DNA from: Calidihabitans tengchongensis
Lineage (GTDB): Bacteria; Sysuimicrobiota; Sysuimicrobiia; Sysuimicrobiales; Kaftiobacteriaceae
Assembly: GCA_031459615.1 (NCBI GenBank)
Contig: JAVKIE010000012.1
Span: 8,239 to 72,238, forward strand
DNA length: 64,000 bases
Direction of reading: 5' to 3'
Shown here: positions 44,267-52,979 of the stretch, in pieces
Numbering within the stretch: position 1 is the stretch's first letter
How the letters are laid out: each line of letters opens with the position of its first letter
Made by a program: the position numbers and the translations under genes
The notes under the pieces: model-generated
Told to the model about the DNA's origin: nothing
The model's input: the letters and a program-made list of their open reading frames with translations, nothing else
Database searches by the model: none

Positions 44267-45103
44267 TTACTGGGTGGGCTTCCACTCCACGAACCACTTC
44301 TGGTACAGCCGGTCCAGGGTGCCGTTCTCCCGCAGGACCTTCAGGGCGGCGTTGAAGGCGCTCTGCAGCTCCACGTCGCCCTCCCGCACCACGATGCCCA
44401 GGCCCTCGCTGGTGAGGGGCTCGCCCACGATCTTCAGCTTGTCGGGATTGGTGCCCATGTAGCCCGAGGCGCCGGTGTTGTCGATGATCACCGCGTCGAC
44501 GTCCTTGTTCAGCAGCGCCCGGACCGCCAGGTCGAAGGTGGGGTACCGCTTGACCTCCTTGATCTTGCCCTCCTTCTGCAGCTGGGACGCCAGCTCGTCG
44601 TTGGTGGTGCCCCGCTGCACCGCCACCAGCTTGTCCGCCAGGTCGCCGACCCCGCTGATCCGGGTCTCGTCGGCCCGCACCAGGATCACCTGCCCCACCT
44701 GGATGTAGGGCTCGGTGAAGTCCATGGTCTTGTCCCGCTCGGCGGTGATGGTCACCCCCGAGATCACCGCGTCAAAGTCGCCCTTCTGCAGGGCCGGGAA
44801 GATCCCGTCCCAGGCCACACTCTTGATGTCCACCTTGCAGTTGGCCAGCTCGCAGATGGCCCGGATCAGGTCGATGTCGTAGCCGATGATGTTCTTGTTG
44901 GCGTCCAGCATTTCAAACGGCGGGTAGGTGGCGTCGGTGGCCACCCGGATGGTCCGCCCGCCCAGGTCGGGGACCTGCGCCGCCGGCGGCGGCGCCGGCG
45001 CCGGGGCCTGGGCCTGCCGGCGCTGGCAGCCCGCCACCGCGAGCACGACGGCGGCCGCCACGGCGGCCAGGATCGCCCACCGGACGCGGAACGCATGCCT
45101 CAT
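44267..45103 (-). CDS. Polar amino acid ABC transporter substrate-binding lipoprotein
   Basis: 278 residues. Lipoprotein signal with Cys26 after AAAVVLAVAG (lipobox VAGC), then a Pro/Ala linker and a family 3 binding domain. Clear motifs are IRVATDATYPPFEMLD, IIGYDIDLIRAICE, WDGIFPALQKGDFDAVISGVTIT, AVQRGTTNDE and DAVIIDNTGA. A glutamine/polar amino-acid substrate is likely from the family. It is divergent from the peptide transporter genes across a 168-base spacer in which I see no firm promoter. Confidence 0.93.
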   Translation of the reverse strand: MRHAFRVRWAILAAVAAAVVLAVAGCQRRQAQAPAPAPPPAAQVPDLGGRTIRVATDATYPPFEMLDANKNIIGYDIDLIRAICELANCKVDIKSVAWDGIFPALQKGDFDAVISGVTITAERDKTMDFTEPYIQVGQVILVRADETRISGVGDLADKLVAVQRGTTNDELASQLQKEGKIKEVKRYPTFDLAVRALLNKDVDAVIIDNTGASGYMGTNPDKLKIVGEPLTSEGLGIVVREGDVELQSAFNAALKVLRENGTLDRLYQKWFVEWKPTQ

Positions 45104-45271
45104 GGGGCTCCCTCCTTGGCCTGTGGGGGTCTCGCACCCTCTCCGCCCCCTAACTTCTCTTCACCGCCACCGTCTCCTCCCGAGGAGGACCTGACCGTCG
45201 CCGATGGAACACTCTCCCCCGGCCCGGAGGCGCCGTCGCTCGATGCGGCGCCGGGCGGGATGCGCTCTGCC

Positions 45272-46288
45272 ATGGGCATGGGACGCTACATTCTGGCGCG
45301 GGCCGCCCTGGCCGTCCCCATGCTGGGGGTGCTGCTGACGCTGGTCTTCGTGATCCTCCGGGTCATGCCCGGGGACCCCTGCGTGGCGCTGCTGGGCGGC
45401 CGCAACGTCACCCCCGAAACCCTGGACCGGTGCCGGCAGGCGCTGGGGGTGGACCAGCCCATCCACGTGCAGTACGTCCGCTACCTGGAGGACATCCTCC
45501 GCGGGAACCTGGGGACGTCCATCCGCACGGGGCTGCCGGTGCTGCAGGAGCTCCTGCTGCGGATCCCGGCCACCATCGAGCTGGCGCTGGGGGGCATGGT
45601 GGTGGCCACCGCGCTGGGGCTGGTCACCGGCGTGTACGCGTCCCTGCACAGCGACCGGCCCCTGGACCACGGGCTGCGCCTGTTCAACGTGGCGTCGTTC
45701 GCCATGCCGGTGTTCTGGATCGGCCTGATGCTGGTGCTGCTGCTCAGCGTGCGCTGGCGGCTGTTTCCGGTGGGGGGGAGGCTGGATCCGGTGGCGGCGG
45801 CCACCTTTGAGCCGATCACCCACTTCTACCTGCTGGACACCCTGCTGCGGGGCGACGTGGCCCTGTTCGTGGACGCGCTGCGCCACCTGGCGCTGCCGGC
45901 CCTGACCCTGGGATTCGTGGTCAGCGGCTTTATCGGGCGCATGACCCGGGCCAGCATGCTGGACGTTCTGGACAAGGAGTACGTCACCGCCGCCCGGGCC
46001 AAGGGGTTGCGGGAGCGGGTGGTGGTCCTGCGCCACGCCCTGCGCAACGCGCTGATTCCCATCGTCACGGTGGTGGGCCTGCAGTTCGCCCTGCTGATGG
46101 CCGGCGCCATCCTCACCGAGACCGTGTACAGCTGGCCGGGCGTAGCCCGCTACCTGATCGCCAGCATCGAGGCGCGGGACTTCCAGGCCATCCAGGGCAC
46201 GGTGGTCTTCATCGCCATCTTCATCTCGGCCATCAACCTGCTGGTGGACGTCCTCTATGCCCGCCTGGACCCCCGGATCCGGTTCTAG
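45272..46288 (+). CDS. dppB: Peptide/nickel ABC transporter permease (DppB type)
   Basis: About 338 residues with six helices. The N-terminus MGRYILARAALAVPMLGVLLTL, the FVILRVMPGDPCV segment and the EAA region EYVTAARAKGLRERVVVLRHAL are typical of DppB/OppB. ATG 45272 is used; ATG 45278 and 45260 are alternatives. It overlaps the dppC gene by 32 bases. It is part of a permease-permease-binding protein set without ATPase genes. Confidence 0.9.
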   Translation: MGMGRYILARAALAVPMLGVLLTLVFVILRVMPGDPCVALLGGRNVTPETLDRCRQALGVDQPIHVQYVRYLEDILRGNLGTSIRTGLPVLQELLLRIPATIELALGGMVVATALGLVTGVYASLHSDRPLDHGLRLFNVASFAMPVFWIGLMLVLLLSVRWRLFPVGGRLDPVAAATFEPITHFYLLDTLLRGDVALFVDALRHLALPALTLGFVVSGFIGRMTRASMLDVLDKEYVTAARAKGLRERVVVLRHALRNALIPIVTVVGLQFALLMAGAILTETVYSWPGVARYLIASIEARDFQAIQGTVVFIAIFISAINLLVDVLYARLDPRIRF

Positions 46289-47153
46289 CCCGGCGCCGGA
46301 CGCCCTCTCCGGCCCCCGGCGCCGGGGGCCGCTCTCCCGCCACTACCTGCTCCTGGCGGGCAGCGTCCTGGTGGCGGCGTTTGTCGCGGTGACCCTCCTG
46401 GCTCCGGTCCTGGCCCCCTACGATCCCACCGCCCCCACGCCGGGCGGCCGCCTCGCCCCGCCCAGCCGCCAGCACCCCATGGGCACCGACCAGCTGCACC
46501 GCGACGTCCTGAGCCGGGTGCTGTACGGCGGCCGGGTGCCGCTGATGGTGGCCGCGCTGTCCTGCGCGGCCTCCCTGGCGGTGGGGACCCTCCTGGGCTG
46601 GATCTCCGGGTACGCGGGCGGCCGGGTGGACCGGGTCCTGTCGCTGGTGATGGACGCCATCTACTCGTTTCCGGCGCTCATCCTCGCCATCGCCATCGTC
46701 GCCATGCTGGGGCCGGGCCTGACCAACATGGTCCTGGCCATCTCGTTCGTCTACATCCCCGCCTACTTCCGGGTCGCCCGGGGACAGGTCCTGGTGGTGC
46801 GGGAGCAGGACTTCGTGGAGGCCGCCCGCGCCCTGGGCGCCAGCCGCGCCCGGATCCTGCTGCGCCACATCGCCCCCAACACCCTGTCGGCGGTGATGAC
46901 GGTCCCGTCGTTCAACATCGCCGACGCCATCCTCACCGAGGCCGCCCTGTCCTTCCTGGGGTTCGGGCTGCCACCGCCCACCCCGGACTGGGGGTTTGAC
47001 ATCCAGAACGGCCAGCGGATGCTGCAGGCCGGCTTCTGGTGGCTGATCACCTTCCCCGGGCTGATGATCATCCTCGTGTCGCTGGGGTTCGGCATGATCG
47101 GCGAAGGGCTGAATGACCTCCTCAATCCCCGCCGGCGCCGCCGGATCGCCTGA
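46257..47153 (+). CDS. dppC: Peptide/nickel ABC transporter permease (DppC type)
   Basis: 298 residues. N-terminal OppC segment with one helix (about 27-50), then PPSRQHPMGTDQLHRDVLSRVLYGGRV, the diagnostic DppC region, and the EAA loop DFVEAARALGASRARILLRHIA. The ATG lies inside the end of dppB, a usual arrangement for this pair. Confidence 0.92.
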   Translation: MPAWTPGSGSSPAPDALSGPRRRGPLSRHYLLLAGSVLVAAFVAVTLLAPVLAPYDPTAPTPGGRLAPPSRQHPMGTDQLHRDVLSRVLYGGRVPLMVAALSCAASLAVGTLLGWISGYAGGRVDRVLSLVMDAIYSFPALILAIAIVAMLGPGLTNMVLAISFVYIPAYFRVARGQVLVVREQDFVEAARALGASRARILLRHIAPNTLSAVMTVPSFNIADAILTEAALSFLGFGLPPPTPDWGFDIQNGQRMLQAGFWWLITFPGLMIILVSLGFGMIGEGLNDLLNPRRRRRIA

Positions 47154-47239
47154 GCGGAGGTCGGCGCGGCAGGAGGGCGGGTGCGGGGTCACGTAGGTGA
47201 AGGGGGGAAGGAGATCCCACGTTCGGGAGGGGGTGACGT

Positions 47240-48814
47240 ATGAGGCGCGTGTGCGCGGCCGCCGCCGTGATGGCGGTGGCGGCCCTGGCGTGGTCTGTGG
47301 CCCCGGGGGCCACGGCGGCAACGCCCCGGGATACCCTCGTGATGGGCACCACCGACCGCATCACCGAGCTGTCCCCCGAAAACTCCTACGACTACTGGAC
47401 CTGGCACGTGTTCCAGCAGGTGGCCGAGGGCCTGGTGACGTTCCCGCCGGGCTCCACGGTGGTGGGGCCCCGGCTGGCGGAGAGCTGGACCGTGTCCCCC
47501 GACGGGAAGGTCTACACCTTCCGCCTGCGCAGCGGGGTGCTGTTCACCGACATGACGCCGTTTGACGCCGACGCCGTCAAGTGGTCCCTGGAACGGGCCC
47601 TGCGGCTGAACGGACCCGAGGGCGGGGTGGGCCTCATCATGAACATCCAGAAGGTGGAGGCCCTGGATGCCCGCACGGTCCGGATCACCCTCAAGGAGGC
47701 CGACGCCACCTTCCTGGCGCGCATGACCGACCCCATCGCGCCGGCGATGATCTTCAGCCCCAAGTCCACGCCCGCCAACGAGTTCGCCCGCGGGCGGTTT
47801 GCCGGCACGGGCCCCTACATGCTGACCCAGTACGTGCCCGACCAGCGGACGGTGTACGAGGCCTTCCGCAGCTACTGGGGCCCCCAGCCCCGCAGCCGCC
47901 GGGTGATCACGGTGTTCTTCGCCGACGAGTCGTCGCTGACGGCCGCGGTGGAGTCGGGCCAGGTGGACGTGGGCTTCCGCAGCTTCAACCCCGAGACCCT
48001 GCGGCGCCTGCGCACCAACCCCAACCTCCAGGTCCTGCAGGGGCCCAGCCTGTCGGTGCGCTACATCGTCTTCAACGTGCGGGCCAAGCCCTTCGACAAC
48101 CCCAAAGTCCGCCAGGCCATCGCCTACGCCGTGGACCGGGAGCGGATCGCCCGGGATGTCTTTGGCGGCATCAACACCCCCCTGTACAGCATGGTGCCGC
48201 CGGGGCTGTGGAGCCACATCCCGGCGTTCCCCCGCCGGAACCTGGACCGGGCGCGGGCGCTGCTGCGGGAGGCGGGGTACTCGTCGGCCAACAAGCTGCG
48301 GATCACCCTGTGGCTCACCCCGGTGCGGTACGGGGCCACCGAGCCCGACGCGGGCGCGGTGGTCAAGCGGGCCATCGAGGAGACCGGCCTGGCCCAGGTG
48401 GAGATCAAGACCCAGGAGTGGGCCACCTACACCAAGTCCATGAGCGCCGGGGAGTTCGGCATGTTCTTCCTGGGCTGGTTCCCCGACTTCGTGGACCCCG
48501 ACAACTTCCTGGCGCCGTGGCTCACGGAGTCCCCGGAGTCCCTGGGCACGTTCCTGAACAAGGCCACCAGCGCCGCTGACCAGCAGACCTACCGGCGCTT
48601 CGTGCAGCTGCTGACCGACGCCAAGAAGACCACTGACCGTCAGGTGCGCACGCAGCTGTACCAGCAGGCCCAGCGGCTGCTGGCGGAGACCGCCATCCTG
48701 GTCCCGCTGTGGAGCAACAACGTCCAGGCCTTCGCCGTGGCGCAAAAGAATGTGCGGGGCATCGTCCTGGACGGGACCATGAACTTCCGGACCTGGCTGG
48801 TGTACAAGGAGTGA
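47240..48814 (+). CDS. dppA: Peptide ABC transporter substrate-binding protein (DppA/OppA family)
   Basis: 524 residues with a signal peptide (about 1-27). The family 5 binding-protein marks are VGPRLAESWTVSPDGKVYTFRLRSGVLFTD and KPFDNPKVRQAIAYAVDRERI. GGGAGGGGGTGA precedes the ATG. It could bind peptides or other bulky solutes; the ligand is not evident. It is followed by a strong hairpin (48839-48868) and then a convergent gene. No dppD or dppF is present. Confidence 0.92.
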   Translation: MRRVCAAAAVMAVAALAWSVAPGATAATPRDTLVMGTTDRITELSPENSYDYWTWHVFQQVAEGLVTFPPGSTVVGPRLAESWTVSPDGKVYTFRLRSGVLFTDMTPFDADAVKWSLERALRLNGPEGGVGLIMNIQKVEALDARTVRITLKEADATFLARMTDPIAPAMIFSPKSTPANEFARGRFAGTGPYMLTQYVPDQRTVYEAFRSYWGPQPRSRRVITVFFADESSLTAAVESGQVDVGFRSFNPETLRRLRTNPNLQVLQGPSLSVRYIVFNVRAKPFDNPKVRQAIAYAVDRERIARDVFGGINTPLYSMVPPGLWSHIPAFPRRNLDRARALLREAGYSSANKLRITLWLTPVRYGATEPDAGAVVKRAIEETGLAQVEIKTQEWATYTKSMSAGEFGMFFLGWFPDFVDPDNFLAPWLTESPESLGTFLNKATSAADQQTYRRFVQLLTDAKKTTDRQVRTQLYQQAQRLLAETAILVPLWSNNVQAFAVAQKNVRGIVLDGTMNFRTWLVYKE

Positions 48815-48838
48815 CCCGGCCGGGGACGGGTGCCGCGC

Positions 48839-48868
48839 GGGAGCCGGGCGGGACGCCGCCCGGCTCCC
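48839..48868. terminator. Bidirectional hairpin between convergent genes
   Basis: Perfect 13-bp stem GGGAGCCGGGCGG / CCGCCCGGCTCCC with a 4-base loop, midway between the dppA stop and the stop of the convergent dehydrogenase gene. There is no U-run on either side. It probably ends both transcripts or protects their 3' ends. Confidence 0.7.
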
Positions 48869-48874
48869 GGCACT

Positions 48875-49858
48875 TCAGGCCTCCAGCACCTCCGGGTTCA
48901 CCGGCGTGGGGGGACGGCGGCCCTGCAGGACCGCCACCAGGTTCTCCGCCGCCAGGGTGGCCATCCGGGTGCGGGTGGGCACGCTGGCGCTGGCGATGTG
49001 GGGCGCCACCGCCACGTTGTCCAGCCGCAGCAGCGGGTCGTCGGGCGGCACCGGCTCCACCTCGAAGACATCGATGCCGGCGGCGAAGATGCGCCCGGTG
49101 GCCAGGGCCTCGGCGAGCGCCCGCTGGTCCACCACCGGCCCCCGGCTGGTGTTCACGAACACCGCCGTGGGCTTCATCAGGGCGAACTGCGCGGGGCCGA
49201 TGAGGTGGCGGGTCTGGGGCGTCAGCGGCACGTGGACGCTGATGATGTCCGCCTCCCGCAGGACGTCGTCCAGCGGGGCGTAGGCGATTCCCAGGGTCTG
49301 CTCGAGGTCCTGGCGGCGGACCACGTCGTAGTACAGGACCCGCATGGCGAACCCCTGGGCCCGGCGGGCCACCGCCGACCCGATGCGCCCCAGGCCCACC
49401 AGGCCCAGGGTGGCGTGGTGCACGTCCTGGCCGGCCAGCAGCATCGGCTCCCAGGTCTTCCAGCGGCCGGCTCGGGTGAACCGGTCCGCCTCCACCAGGC
49501 GGCGGGCCGCCGCCAGGATCAGGCAGAAGGCGAAGTCGGCGACGGTCTCGGTCAACACCTCGGGGGTGTTGGTCACCACGATCTTCCGGCGGGTGGCTTC
49601 CGGCACATCGATGTTGTCGTAGCCCACCGCGAAGTTGGCCACGACCCGCAATCGGGGAGCCGCGTCCATGACCTGGGCGTCGATGCGGTCGGTCAGCAGG
49701 CTCAGCAGGCCGTCCACCTCGGCGACCTCCCGCAGCAACACGTCGCGGGGAACCGGCTGGTCTTCCCGGTCCCAGAGGGTGACGTCGGCCACGGACCGCA
49801 ACAGGTCCAGGGCAGGCTGGGGAATCCGTCGCGTCACGTAAACGCGAGGGCGGCTCAC
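48875..49858 (-). CDS. D-isomer-specific 2-hydroxyacid dehydrogenase (glyoxylate/hydroxypyruvate reductase type)
   Basis: 327 residues. The NAD(P)-binding motif GLVGLGRIGSAVARRAQGF lies at about 150-168. Catalytic residues are in NTSRGPVVDQRAL (Arg), GIDVFEVEP (Glu) and APHIASAS (His). The N-terminus RPRVYVTRRIPQPALDLL and overall similarity in layout suggest a glyoxylate reductase, though the exact 2-oxoacid cannot be read. It is a single gene between convergent dppA and the unknown gene upstream. Confidence 0.92.
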   Translation of the reverse strand: MSRPRVYVTRRIPQPALDLLRSVADVTLWDREDQPVPRDVLLREVAEVDGLLSLLTDRIDAQVMDAAPRLRVVANFAVGYDNIDVPEATRRKIVVTNTPEVLTETVADFAFCLILAAARRLVEADRFTRAGRWKTWEPMLLAGQDVHHATLGLVGLGRIGSAVARRAQGFAMRVLYYDVVRRQDLEQTLGIAYAPLDDVLREADIISVHVPLTPQTRHLIGPAQFALMKPTAVFVNTSRGPVVDQRALAEALATGRIFAAGIDVFEVEPVPPDDPLLRLDNVAVAPHIASASVPTRTRMATLAAENLVAVLQGRRPPTPVNPEVLEA

Positions 49859-49946
49859 GGATCACCTCCTGTGGTGAGGACGCGGGTGAGTGCTACGACC
49901 CGTCGGGCCCGTCTTCCTGCGTGCGGGCGCGACCGGACCGGGACTC

Positions 49947-51149
49947 TTACCCCGGGGACAGCAGGTCGGCTACGGGGATGCGGATGAGCACATCCGGGGG
50001 CAGGAGGGCCGCCAGGCGGTGTTCCCGGGCCCGGTGGATCACGGGCTCCAGGGCGCCGTCCAGGCCGCTGAGGGTGTCCACCACGACCACCCCCGCCTCC
50101 CGGACCTCGGGAGGCACCGGCTGGTCGCACACCAGTACCGGTACCACCGGCCATCCCTGGTGCGTCAGGCGCGCGGCGGCGTCCTGCAGGCCCGCCACGT
50201 CGGCGGGATCGGGCATTCCCTCCCGCACCCGGAAAACGACGACCGTCCCGCCCAGGCAGGCCGCGCCGTCCACCGGGCCGCCCCCCGCGTGCACCGCGAC
50301 TTCTTCGGCGCCGGCGCGGCGCAGCGCCGACTCCACCAGGCCCACCACCGCCTGCCGGTCCGGCGGATGCAGGGCGACTTCCGTGAGGAGGTAGGCCGTG
50401 TCCCGTTCTTCGTCCCCCACCCGGGCGCCGCAATGCGGGCAGAGCACATCCAGGGAGGCGTAGGTGGCGATCTCGTTTGCCCGGGGGGAGGCGGCCAGCC
50501 ACTGTCCCCCCTGGCGGCAGATGACCACGTGCCAGCGGTCCACCGCCCCGACCGCCACCAGCCGCTCCAGGGTCTCCCGGACCGTCTCCGGCGGCCGGTC
50601 GTTCAGCAGGGAGGGTGCCCGCGACGCGAGCACGGCGGGGCGGCCGCGAAAGGCGGGCTGACGGCGCAGCGCGGCCAGGACCTGCTCGGAGACGGGATCG
50701 CGCGGCAGGGAGATCATTCCCCCGTTGGGGGTCAGGCGCAGGGCGGTGAGGACGTCCCGGCGGAAGCGCTCCGCCACCGGCTCTCCCTCCGCCGGCGCCT
50801 CGACCAGCCGTCCCTCCACGGCCCCGTCCAGATGCAGCCGGGTCGCCGTCAGGACCTTCCGGACCGCCTGCTGATCCCTCCCGACCACCACCATCCGCAG
50901 GATCTTCGGCGAATGCAGGACCAGCAGGAGGCGTACCCCGGGGTGGGCCGGCGGGATGAAGACGTCCGTGAAGGGGTCACTGCGGAGCACAGGACGGCGC
51001 GCCGGCCCCGGGCGGGCAAACCGGGTGACGGCCTCCTGGACGCCGGCCAGCAGGCCCTGGTAGCCGCTGTCCACCAGGCGGGCGCGGATGGCGGCGAGGA
51101 CCTCCGGCTCCCAGGCGGGTCGCTGGAAGTCGACGCGCTCGACGTACAT
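49947..51149 (-). CDS. Uncharacterised 400-residue protein with CxxC and a possible degenerate nuclease-like C-terminus
   Basis: 400 residues, soluble, no signal. I do not recognise the family. Residues about 185-225 resemble a winged-helix segment (PPETVRETLERLVAVGAVDRW). One CPHCG (CxxC) lies near residue 238 with no second pair, so a zinc site would need another chain. The last 120 residues alternate strands and helices (EEVAVHAGGG, GGTVVVFRVREG, WPVVPVLVCDQPV, GVVVVDTL), a pattern like restriction-endonuclease-type folds, but the usual acidic/lysine catalytic set is not clear. It is divergent from the response regulator at 51304 across a 154-base spacer, so the two may be co-regulated. 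Confidence 0.75.
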   Translation of the reverse strand: MYVERVDFQRPAWEPEVLAAIRARLVDSGYQGLLAGVQEAVTRFARPGPARRPVLRSDPFTDVFIPPAHPGVRLLLVLHSPKILRMVVVGRDQQAVRKVLTATRLHLDGAVEGRLVEAPAEGEPVAERFRRDVLTALRLTPNGGMISLPRDPVSEQVLAALRRQPAFRGRPAVLASRAPSLLNDRPPETVRETLERLVAVGAVDRWHVVICRQGGQWLAASPRANEIATYASLDVLCPHCGARVGDEERDTAYLLTEVALHPPDRQAVVGLVESALRRAGAEEVAVHAGGGPVDGAACLGGTVVVFRVREGMPDPADVAGLQDAAARLTHQGWPVVPVLVCDQPVPPEVREAGVVVVDTLSGLDGALEPVIHRAREHRLAALLPPDVLIRIPVADLLSPG

Positions 51150-51303
51150 GGGGCGGACCGGCGCACAGAGCGCCTACAGAGGCCTATTCCCCGGAGAGGG
51201 CGCGCACAGACGGGCTCTGGCACGCTTTGTGCCTCCCGCAGGAGGGGGCAGACCCGCCCTCCGGCGGAGGAGATCCCCGGGCAGGACAGCCAAAGTGCTC
51301 TCC

Positions 51304-52224
51304 ATGATGATCGGCCGCACCGGACGGCTGCTCGTCGCCGAAGACGACGAGAGCCTGCGCAATCTGCTGGTCCGGTACTTCGCGTCCCTGGGGCACACGG
51401 TCGATGCCTGTGCCGACGGGGCCACGGCGATCGCCCGGGTGGCCACCACCGCCTACGATGTGATCATCACCGACATCCTCATGCCGGGCGCCGGAGGCCT
51501 GGAGGTGATGCGGGCGGCCAAAGCGGCCGATCGGTTTGTGGAAGTCGTCATCCTCACCGGCGCCCCCGACCTGTCCACCACCGTCCGGGCGCTGCGGGAG
51601 GGGGACGCCTTCGACTACATCCTCAAGCCCTTCCCCAACGTGGAAATCCTGCGGGCCACCGTGGACCGGGCCCTGGAACGCCGCCACCTCCGGCAAGAGA
51701 ACGAGCGCCTGGCCCGGGAACTGCGCCAGTTCCAGGCCACCGATCCCCTGACCGGCACCCTCAACCGCCGGGCGTTCTTCGATCAGGGGGAACCGCTGCT
51801 GGCCCGCGCGGTCCGCCACCAGGAACCGCTGTCCCTGATCATGGTTGACCTGGACGGGTTCCGGGACGTCAACGAGCGCCTGGGACCCACGGTGGCCGAT
51901 GCGGTCCTCGCCCGGTGCGCCCAGATCTGCCGCGAGCAGCTGCGGGCGGAAGACCTGCTGGCGCGGTACTGGGCCGACAAGTTCGTGTGCCTGTTGCCGG
52001 TCACCGGCCTTTCCGACGCCGCCCTGGTGGCGGAGCGGATCCGCTCGGCCATCGCGGCGGCCCCCCTGTCCGCCGACGGACAGGCGATCCCGGTCCGGGC
52101 CAGCGCCGGTGTGACCTCCCGTCAGGCGGCCGACCGGTCCCTGGACACCCTGGTGCGCCGCGCCGAGCGCGCCCTGCGCCGGGCCAAAGAGCGCGGCGGC
52201 AACCAGGTGTGGACGGAGGGGTAG
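51304..52224 (+). CDS. Response regulator with degenerate GGDEF domain (I-site retained)
   Basis: 306 residues. Receiver domain (1-125) with the acidic pocket LLVAEDDESL, phospho-acceptor D57 in DVIITDILMP, T85 in VVILTGAP and K108 in YILKPF, all intact. A coiled linker (about 120-145) leads to a diguanylate-cyclase-like domain (about 146-300) with DPLTGTLNRRAFF and MVDLDGFRDVNERLG. The active-site GGDEF is W223-A-D-K-F227, so cyclase activity is unlikely, while the inhibitory-site RxxD is present as R214-A-E-D217 at the canonical distance. It is probably a phosphorylation-controlled c-di-GMP receptor. No histidine kinase is nearby. ATG 51304 was chosen; GTG 51295 is possible. Confidence 0.9.
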   Translation: MMIGRTGRLLVAEDDESLRNLLVRYFASLGHTVDACADGATAIARVATTAYDVIITDILMPGAGGLEVMRAAKAADRFVEVVILTGAPDLSTTVRALREGDAFDYILKPFPNVEILRATVDRALERRHLRQENERLARELRQFQATDPLTGTLNRRAFFDQGEPLLARAVRHQEPLSLIMVDLDGFRDVNERLGPTVADAVLARCAQICREQLRAEDLLARYWADKFVCLLPVTGLSDAALVAERIRSAIAAAPLSADGQAIPVRASAGVTSRQAADRSLDTLVRRAERALRRAKERGGNQVWTEG

Positions 52225-52225
52225 G

Positions 52226-52798
52226 TCACTCGAACTCGCGGGCCGGCGGGCGGGCCAGCCGCTCTTCAACGAGCAGCGCGTACTCCCGCGCCGCCCGCTC
52301 CGGCGATGCGCCCAGCATGCCCAGGAGGCACTCCGTGGTCACCCACCCCCGGACCTCCGGCCGCAGGTACAGGAGGTGGCTGGACCAGGGGTAGTCTTCG
52401 GGGCGACTGACCAGCCCCGCCCGAACCGGGTTCAGGTGGATGTAGGTCACCGCCTCCAGCAGGTACGCGTCCCGATCGCACGGTTGGGACCAGAATCGGT
52501 CGGTGAAGACATGCCCCCGGGTTCCGTGCCGGCGGTTGAGTCCCTGCGCGTAGACCTGGAGGACGCGCTGCATCAGGAGGGCCAGGGGCACGTCGGACAC
52601 CTCCACCACCAGGTGCGCGTGGGTGCTCATCAGGCAGAAGGCGTGAACCCGGGCGCGGAAGGCCGGAAGGTATCGCCGCAGGGAGGCCACAAAGGCCTCC
52701 CGGTCGACGTCGTCCGCGAACAGCGCGGTCCCCCGAGTTGCCGTGGCTCCCACGTGGAAGAATGCGTGCAGAGGCGCCACCCGCGGCTTTCTGGCCAC
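52226..52798 (-). CDS. REP-associated tyrosine transposase (RAYT, Y1_Tnp family)
   Basis: 190 residues. The HUH-like metal site is H60-A-H62 in CLMSTHAHLVVEV. The catalytic tyrosine is Y119 in the family motif TYIHLNPVRAGLV, followed by WSSHLLYL. The start ARKPRVAPLHAFFHV matches the usual RAYT opening, so GTG 52798 with GGTGAG upstream is preferred over an ATG at 52867. RAYTs nick at REP hairpins and are thought to have spread them. Four copies of a fitting palindrome lie just upstream (52900-52970). It appears intact. Confidence 0.9.
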   Translation of the reverse strand: MARKPRVAPLHAFFHVGATATRGTALFADDVDREAFVASLRRYLPAFRARVHAFCLMSTHAHLVVEVSDVPLALLMQRVLQVYAQGLNRRHGTRGHVFTDRFWSQPCDRDAYLLEAVTYIHLNPVRAGLVSRPEDYPWSSHLLYLRPEVRGWVTTECLLGMLGASPERAAREYALLVEERLARPPAREFE

Positions 52799-52899
52799 CA
52801 GCTCACCACGACCCTCCCACCAATCGGTACCGCGGCCACCGTACCGCCTTTCCCGGTCGGCCACCATGCCCCAACCGAGCCACTGCCCCCTGCCCCCTC

Positions 52900-52970
52900 G
52901 GGGTCTGTCCCCATCGGGGTCTGTCCCCGGTCCAGGCGGATGGGGTCTGTCCCCGCCGGGGACAGACCCC
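52900..52970. repeat. REP-like array of GGGGTCTGTCCCC with one inverted pair
   Basis: Three direct copies of the 13-mer GGGGTCTGTCCCC (52900-52912, 52916-52928, 52942-52954) and one inverted copy GGGGACAGACCCC (52958-52970). The last two form a perfect 13-bp stem with a 3-base loop. They lie between the nitroreductase stop and the RAYT start, the expected place for the cognate REP sequences of a RAYT. The 13-mer itself is also nearly palindromic (GGGG...CCCC). Confidence 0.92.
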
Positions 52971-52979
52971 AGAAGTCGG

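Noticed and set aside
48875..49865. An alternative 447-codon frame opposite in register to the hydroxyacid dehydrogenase
   Set aside because: Same strand, wrong frame, Gly/Pro/Arg-rich; the dehydrogenase frame has all catalytic motifs.
52900..52970. The GGGGTCTGTCCCC palindromes as a repressor operator for the RAYT or nitroreductase gene
   Set aside because: Three direct and one inverted copy next to a RAYT fit REP sequences better, and no regulator gene is nearby.
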